This document shows positions 59,216-64,000 of a DNA stretch of 64,000 bases, piece by piece; positions within the stretch are counted from its first letter, which is position 1; each line of letters opens with the position of its first letter. The position numbers and the translations under genes are program-made. Location: positions 342,596,638-342,660,637 of the forward strand of contig NC_058521.1 in NCBI RefSeq assembly GCF_904849725.1. Reading direction: 5' to 3'. Source of the DNA: Hordeum vulgare subsp. vulgare (lineage: Eukaryota; Streptophyta; Magnoliopsida; Poales; Poaceae). The notes beneath the pieces were generated by a model, which was given only the letters and a program-made list of their open reading frames with translations, was not told the DNA's origin and did no database searches.

Positions 59216-62200
59216 TGTAATGCCCCAAGTGTGTATCTTTCCCTATTTGGAACCTTCTCTACGTGGGTCCACCTTGCTTTGTGTTCCTGTGCATGCATGC
59301 ATCACCATCATTTCCTCCTTGTCTTGTGTTGGTGCCTTGTGAATCCATGTGGGTATGTGGTTTGATGAATATGTCATGTGATGATAGTGTATGTGAGAGA
59401 TGGAGTGGTGCAATTGCTAGCAGGAAACTATGTGATTTGCGTAGGCTTCAAAACCCTCTTCCTCCTTATTTATCTCAAGGTCAAGTTTAACTTTTCCCAT
59501 CCTTGTTTTAAAAATGTCCATGTTTTAGCATATTTTGTGGTGATTGTGAGGATGTGAAGTTGCTGTTTTGAAACAAGTTTTTAAGGTGCTAATATTCACA
59601 AAACAGATCTAATAAATTCTGTTTTGTTAAAATTTATTTGCTCCAAATATTTCTTTTCTAATTTATTTAAATAGGTCATAATTCCTTATGACCAGGGGCA
59701 TATTTATTTTAATTTTGTTGCCTTAGTTGATCCCTGGGAGATTATTTCTTTGCTGGTGTTGTTTTTATATAAAAGACCCCCAGGGAATTCTTTCTCTCCT
59801 ATTTGGCGCCACGGTGGGCTTCCTCCCCCCTACGCGGCCAAAACCCCCTCCTCTCTTTTCCTTGGGCAGCCCAAGCGTGCGACCGCCTTCTTCCTGACGC
59901 CGTCCCCCCCCCACCCCCCCGCTCTCGCTTTCCGTCAGACAGCAGAGAGAGAGCGAGTCGTCGTAAGGGCTCACCCACGTCGAGGCCCTCTTATAGCCTT
60001 GGCGTGTGTGCCTCCTTTCCCTAGGGTTCCTTCCTTTCCCCATCTAGCACCGCCACCATCTTCCTCCACCTTCTTCCTCCCCTGGTAAGTCTCCGTAGTG
60101 CAGGTAGCAGAGAGAGATCGGAAGAGCGCCGCTGTCGATCCTGCGTTGTCGACGTCTCAAGCGCCGGCCACCATGTCCAGAGGCTCGGGGCAAGACCCCA
60201 CACTTCATTCCCGCCGTCGCTGAGGTCGGGGAGCGACCACACCGACGGCTAGCTCCACGTCAACGGTGAGTTCCCGGTGACCCAGCTCCTGCTTTGGTTC
60301 GGCGACAGTAAACCTTCAAATCTTCTTCGGTCTTCTCCAGGCTTCCTCCCTCTGATCTGTTCGCCTCTTCATCTCCCCTTAGGTGAGCATAGATCCTTCC
60401 CCCCTTCTTCCTCGATAGATGCTGCGTAGGGCTCGCGGCGTGCCTATGTTCGAGGAGGGGAAAGACAGTTCTGTGCAGAGCATGTGTTGTTCTTTGTTGT
60501 GCGTGAGAGCCTGGGTTCGTGCCGTTGCGCAGAGCAGTAGGGTAGGGTAGATGCTCCCGTGGTGCAGCAGTAGCTTACTAGCGAGGCGCTCCGGTGATCG
60601 TCTCTGTCGACGCCGTCTGTGTGTTTAGAGCAGAGCAGGGCTACTCTGTAGTTCACCTTGTTTTGTCTCTTGTTCTGTCAAGTCTCGTGTTCGCAGCGTA
60701 GTGGTTGTGGTGTAGTTGTAGATGCAGGTGGTGTTGGGTTCGAGTCCCGCATGCGCTACTGCCCTTTTTAATTCTTGTTTTGTCATAGTAGCGCAGTAGG
60801 ATTGACTTACCTTGCTTGGCTCCCCTCCTCTGTCGAGCTAGTGCCTGTTAGCAGAGTGGTGGCTTGTCTGTTGGTGGATCACGGGCTCTGGGTTCGATCC
60901 CCCCCCCAAAAAAATCTTTTATATTTTTTGTTTCCTTTTCTTCCTATTTTTCATTGCTCACTTGCATCCTTGCTATGGTAGGCTTGGCACCCTTGTGATA
61001 TTTATTTTCTACCCAGAGCAAGAAGATGTTCTTAGTTTTGTTGCTAGCATGATAGGAATGGTATATGTAGGCTTGTGTGATAGTGTAGGACTTTGGGAGC
61101 TAGTGAATGTGAGATCTAGCATATATTTGTTGTATGTGTGTGTGTATCTTGAGTGTGGTGCAAGCACCAAGGGTGGTGCATTTGCATATCTCTTGTGCAA
61201 GTGAGATTAGATCATGCACTTATGGTGCAAGTAGTGTGTGTGGGTCCCCCCCCACATACTTGGAGCTCTGGTGTAGTGGTTCATGTGATGTTGTGGGTGT
61301 GCATGTGTGTGTGACCCACACATGACCAAGCCATGGAGTGCCTTGATGATCACATGAGCATGTTTATATGTGTAGGTGTATAGATGATGTGGGTATAAGC
61401 TAGTGGTGTGTGATAATAGCAAGTGAAGGTGATTTTATGCATGTGCTTCATTTATGTGGTGTGTGGTCGTGTGCTAAGTCACATGAGCATGAGGTCCACC
61501 CCTCATGTGCACCATTGTTGTTGTGGACATGTGCAAGAGCATGTATAAGTGATGAGCTAGTGGAAGCACATGTGATGATGCACTATTCACTCTATGTGAT
61601 TCCATGTAGATTTTCTTTTCAAGTCTGTGCCCATTTATTCTATGCAAGTACATAGGTATTATATATGTTTTTGGGTGGAATCATCCCAGGAATCCATTGG
61701 TGAAGTCAGTTTTGCCTTCGGAACACTTTCTCGGAATGTCATTTTTCAGTTTTGTTCCATGTTTAGAGCTTGGTTCCATGTCATGTGATCAGCCCAAGAG
61801 GTTGATTCTTTGTTGTGTTAGTAGAGGGTGAACCCCTCTACCACATGTTGGCTTTGTTTCATGCTTAGGACTTCATGTGTGCAAGTGGTGCTTAGTCAAA
61901 GTAGGCATGTGGCTAAAATTCCAGTTTAGTGTGATTTTCACTAAGTCTGGGAATCTGTTTATATTTTCTTCTCCTGTTGTTGTGCTTGTAGAGGTCCATG
62001 TGTTGAGAATCAGCCTTTGCTATCAACTAGAAAGTTGTAGCTTTTGTGTTTGTCTAGCTCTTTGTAAATATCTAGTGAGAATCAGTCATGTAGATATTGC
62101 TTTGGGTGCTATCAAAATGCTTCAGAGCATAAACAACTAGTGAGAATCTGGAATTTTCACTAAGTCCCTGAAAACTAATATTTTTGGCCAAGTTAGCAGT

Positions 62201-64000
62201 TGTGTAACTTTCTGTGTGTAACTCCTTTGTGTCATATTTTTGCTAGTGCTGGTAGTATTCTTGGATAGCTTCTGCCACATATCTTATTTGGCATATTTGG
62301 CTGGCTGTAGGTGCTTTGCATGTAGCCCTCAAACTGCTATGATGTTGTTTATGGCAGATGGTATAGTTTTGATGTTTTGATGCTTGTGATTGCATAGATG
62401 ATGGTGTGGTGATATTCCTTGCACCACCCCATCCATGTTGGTTTCTTTTATGTCTTGGCAACCTCGGAATACTAGAAGGATGCCATTGGTGTGTGTTGTG
62501 ATGGATTTGACACGTAGGACTCTATTTCTTGTTTTGTTGTTTCTCGTTGATCCCTAGCTCCATTTGGAATGTTCTTTATATGGGTTTGTATCATTTTCGC
62601 GGGATGCATCTGTTCATGTTATCCTCATGCATGTCAAGATAGCTTAGAGTACAGTTCTGTCCAGGAACTTGTATACCTTCTCATGCTTTTTCTAGTGATT
62701 AGAATAGGGATGCATGTTCATTTTCATCTCATGCATCATGTGCTTGTTGCATCTTGTTGTGCTGTTGTTCATTGGATGCTATTTTTATGTTGGGTAGCAC
62801 CAGGATCAAAGAACGAGTAAGTGGATCCGGGAGAGTACATGGAGGATGAACAAGAGCAGTTCCAAGCTGAGGACATCACAGACAATATGATATGACCTTC
62901 ATTCCATCTCTAGACTTGTTATGCTAGATTCACGTTTCTTCGTCTTATGCTCGCTGCCTACCACTAAAATAATTGCCTCTGAAATATTGCCATCAAACCC
63001 AAACAGTTTCCCCTCCTAGCAAATGTTGAATGGCTAAGTAGGCTTTGCTCAGCTACTAATGTTAGCGTTGCAAGTTGCAGGTGCTTTGTCTCATGTGATA
63101 ACATGAGTTGCTATCATTATGTTAAATCTGTTATTTAATTAATGCACCTATATACTTGGTAAATAACGGAAGGCCTAGCCTTTTGCCCGGTGTTTTGTTC
63201 CGTTATTGCTGCCATAGTTATCGGCTACCGGTGTTTGATTCCATTACTGATCGCTCCTAACACGTTCGGGGTTGGTATGGGGATCCCCTTGATAAATCGT
63301 GTAGTGTTAAGACATGTCAGGCAGGACCCAACGTTGGTGTTAATTTGCTAATCACTTAATAATAATCTTCATAGAGAATGGCCTCCCCGAGGAATTTAAT
63401 CAACAACCCGGGCCAGTGCTCCTCATGAGTGTTGGTCCAAACTAGAGCACTGTGCGGGGCCAACTCAGGGAAACTTGAGAGATTTCTATCAGGCCACTAT
63501 ATGTGTCGCTCATCCGTCGTGTCCTGAGACTGAGATACGCGACTCTTATTGGGGTCGTCGACACGACGGGAGGTCCTGCTAGTCTTGTCTTACCTTAGCG
63601 ATATATCTTGCGTATAGGAATCCCGGTGAAACTTTGGTTCTACCCAGAGTTGAGGTTTTCCTCTAAGGAATCCGACGAGATCACGAGATTCGTGTGAGAG
63701 GATTACTTTGCGGCCCGTGACTGTTTGTGATGGACTAGTTGGAGCACCCCTGCAGGGTTTAATCTTTCGGAATGCCATGCCCGCGTTTATGTGGCAACTT
63801 GGAATATTTGTTAATATCCGGTTATAGATAACTTAACATAACTCAAATCAAATTGCCAACTGTATGCATAACCGTGACTGCCCCCTTCGAACACCTCTCT
63901 TCTATCGGGAACACGGTGGGGTTATGATTGACGTAATTAGGTGTTCAGGCTCACTTAGTGATCAGCTAATCATCGATCGCTAATGTAGACCACCTTCAAT
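59216..64000 (+). repeat. Long gypsy-type LTR (5' portion), related to the gypsy-1 LTR
   Basis: Starts TGTAATGCCCCAAG, comparable to TGTTATAGCCCAAG at 826. TATA box at 59766, a C-rich leader, and a 3' portion (63070-63960) that aligns with 8260-9130. By that alignment about 0.6 kb of LTR remains beyond the window. No target duplication can be checked; ctccg (59211-59215) is the candidate. ORFs inside (59750-60088, 61410-61655 and others) are not gene-like. The interval holds GT-rich stretches (61120-61420), but no further element is recognised. Confidence 0.65.
59766..59774 (+). promoter_or_regulatory. TATA box of the right-hand gypsy-type LTR
   Basis: TATATAAAA followed by gacccccaggg, 550 bp after the LTR start, the same offset as in the gypsy-1 LTR. 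Confidence 0.6.

Noticed and set aside
59750..60088. Pro/Ser-rich ORF after a TATA box in the right-hand LTR
   Set aside because: It starts before the TATA box, has composition-driven content, and the same position in the other LTR has no matching protein.

Overview
The window looks like intergenic DNA of a large grass genome of the wheat/barley tribe (Triticeae). I see no host gene, tRNA, rRNA or CRISPR array. Almost every base belongs to a nested stack of transposable elements. The tribe is inferred from a BARE-1/Angela/WIS-type copia LTR (9688-10832, minus strand), a SIRE/Maximus-type copia element, three CACTA (En/Spm) transposons, very long gypsy LTRs and a Stowaway MITE. Family names come from memory of these sequences, not from a search.

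Layout. (a) 1-9687: 3' end of a gypsy-type element (internal DNA 1-825, then a 4.5-kb LTR at 826-9687). That LTR is split by a non-autonomous CACTA, 'CACTA-1' (1788-6139). (b) 9688-10832: part of an Angela-type LTR, minus strand, into which (a) inserted. (c) 10833-12297 and 56397-57686: one decayed chromovirus (Ty3/gypsy) pol gene, followed by its presumed 3' LTR (57687-59215). It is cut in two by 'CACTA-2' (12298-56393, 44 kb, 3-bp target duplication CCT). (d) Inside CACTA-2: a TNP2-type transposase pseudogene (14552-18261), a second Transposase_24-type gene (18367-20130 plus 34495-35329), a roughly ten-unit purine/pyrimidine satellite (35340-39020) and subterminal repeats. The second gene is split by a 14.4-kb Maximus-like copia element (20131-34494, minus strand, duplication ACTTT). 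The 3' subterminal part is split by a 16.5-kb non-autonomous LTR element (39886-56338, duplication AACAC). (e) That LTR element carries a third CACTA, 'CACTA-3' (44705-54354, duplication AGT), with its own TNP2-like gene, a TNPA/Ulp1-like gene, a small RNase H1 hybrid-binding-domain protein and a Stowaway MITE. (f) 59216-64000: the start of another long gypsy LTR, related to the one in (a), inserted in the chromovirus LTR.

Relative ages. The Maximus LTRs differ at about 23 of 1,414 positions by hand count. The LTRs of the 16.5-kb element differ at about 47 of the first 545 positions, so that element is much older. CACTA-2 is older than both. Removing the two LTR elements leaves about 13.3 kb, a plausible size for an autonomous CACTA.

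Most coding regions are broken by stops and frameshifts. The Maximus gag is intact and its pol has one nonsense codon. The most unusual content is: the RNase H1-type hybrid-binding protein with a C-terminal membrane segment in CACTA-3; a Ulp1-like domain in the same transposon that lacks its cysteine; a host-gene-like promoter/leader/intron module before the env-position ORF of Maximus; a 178-bp foldback upstream of the CACTA-2 transposase; and a hairpin-forming satellite shared by CACTA-1 and CACTA-2.
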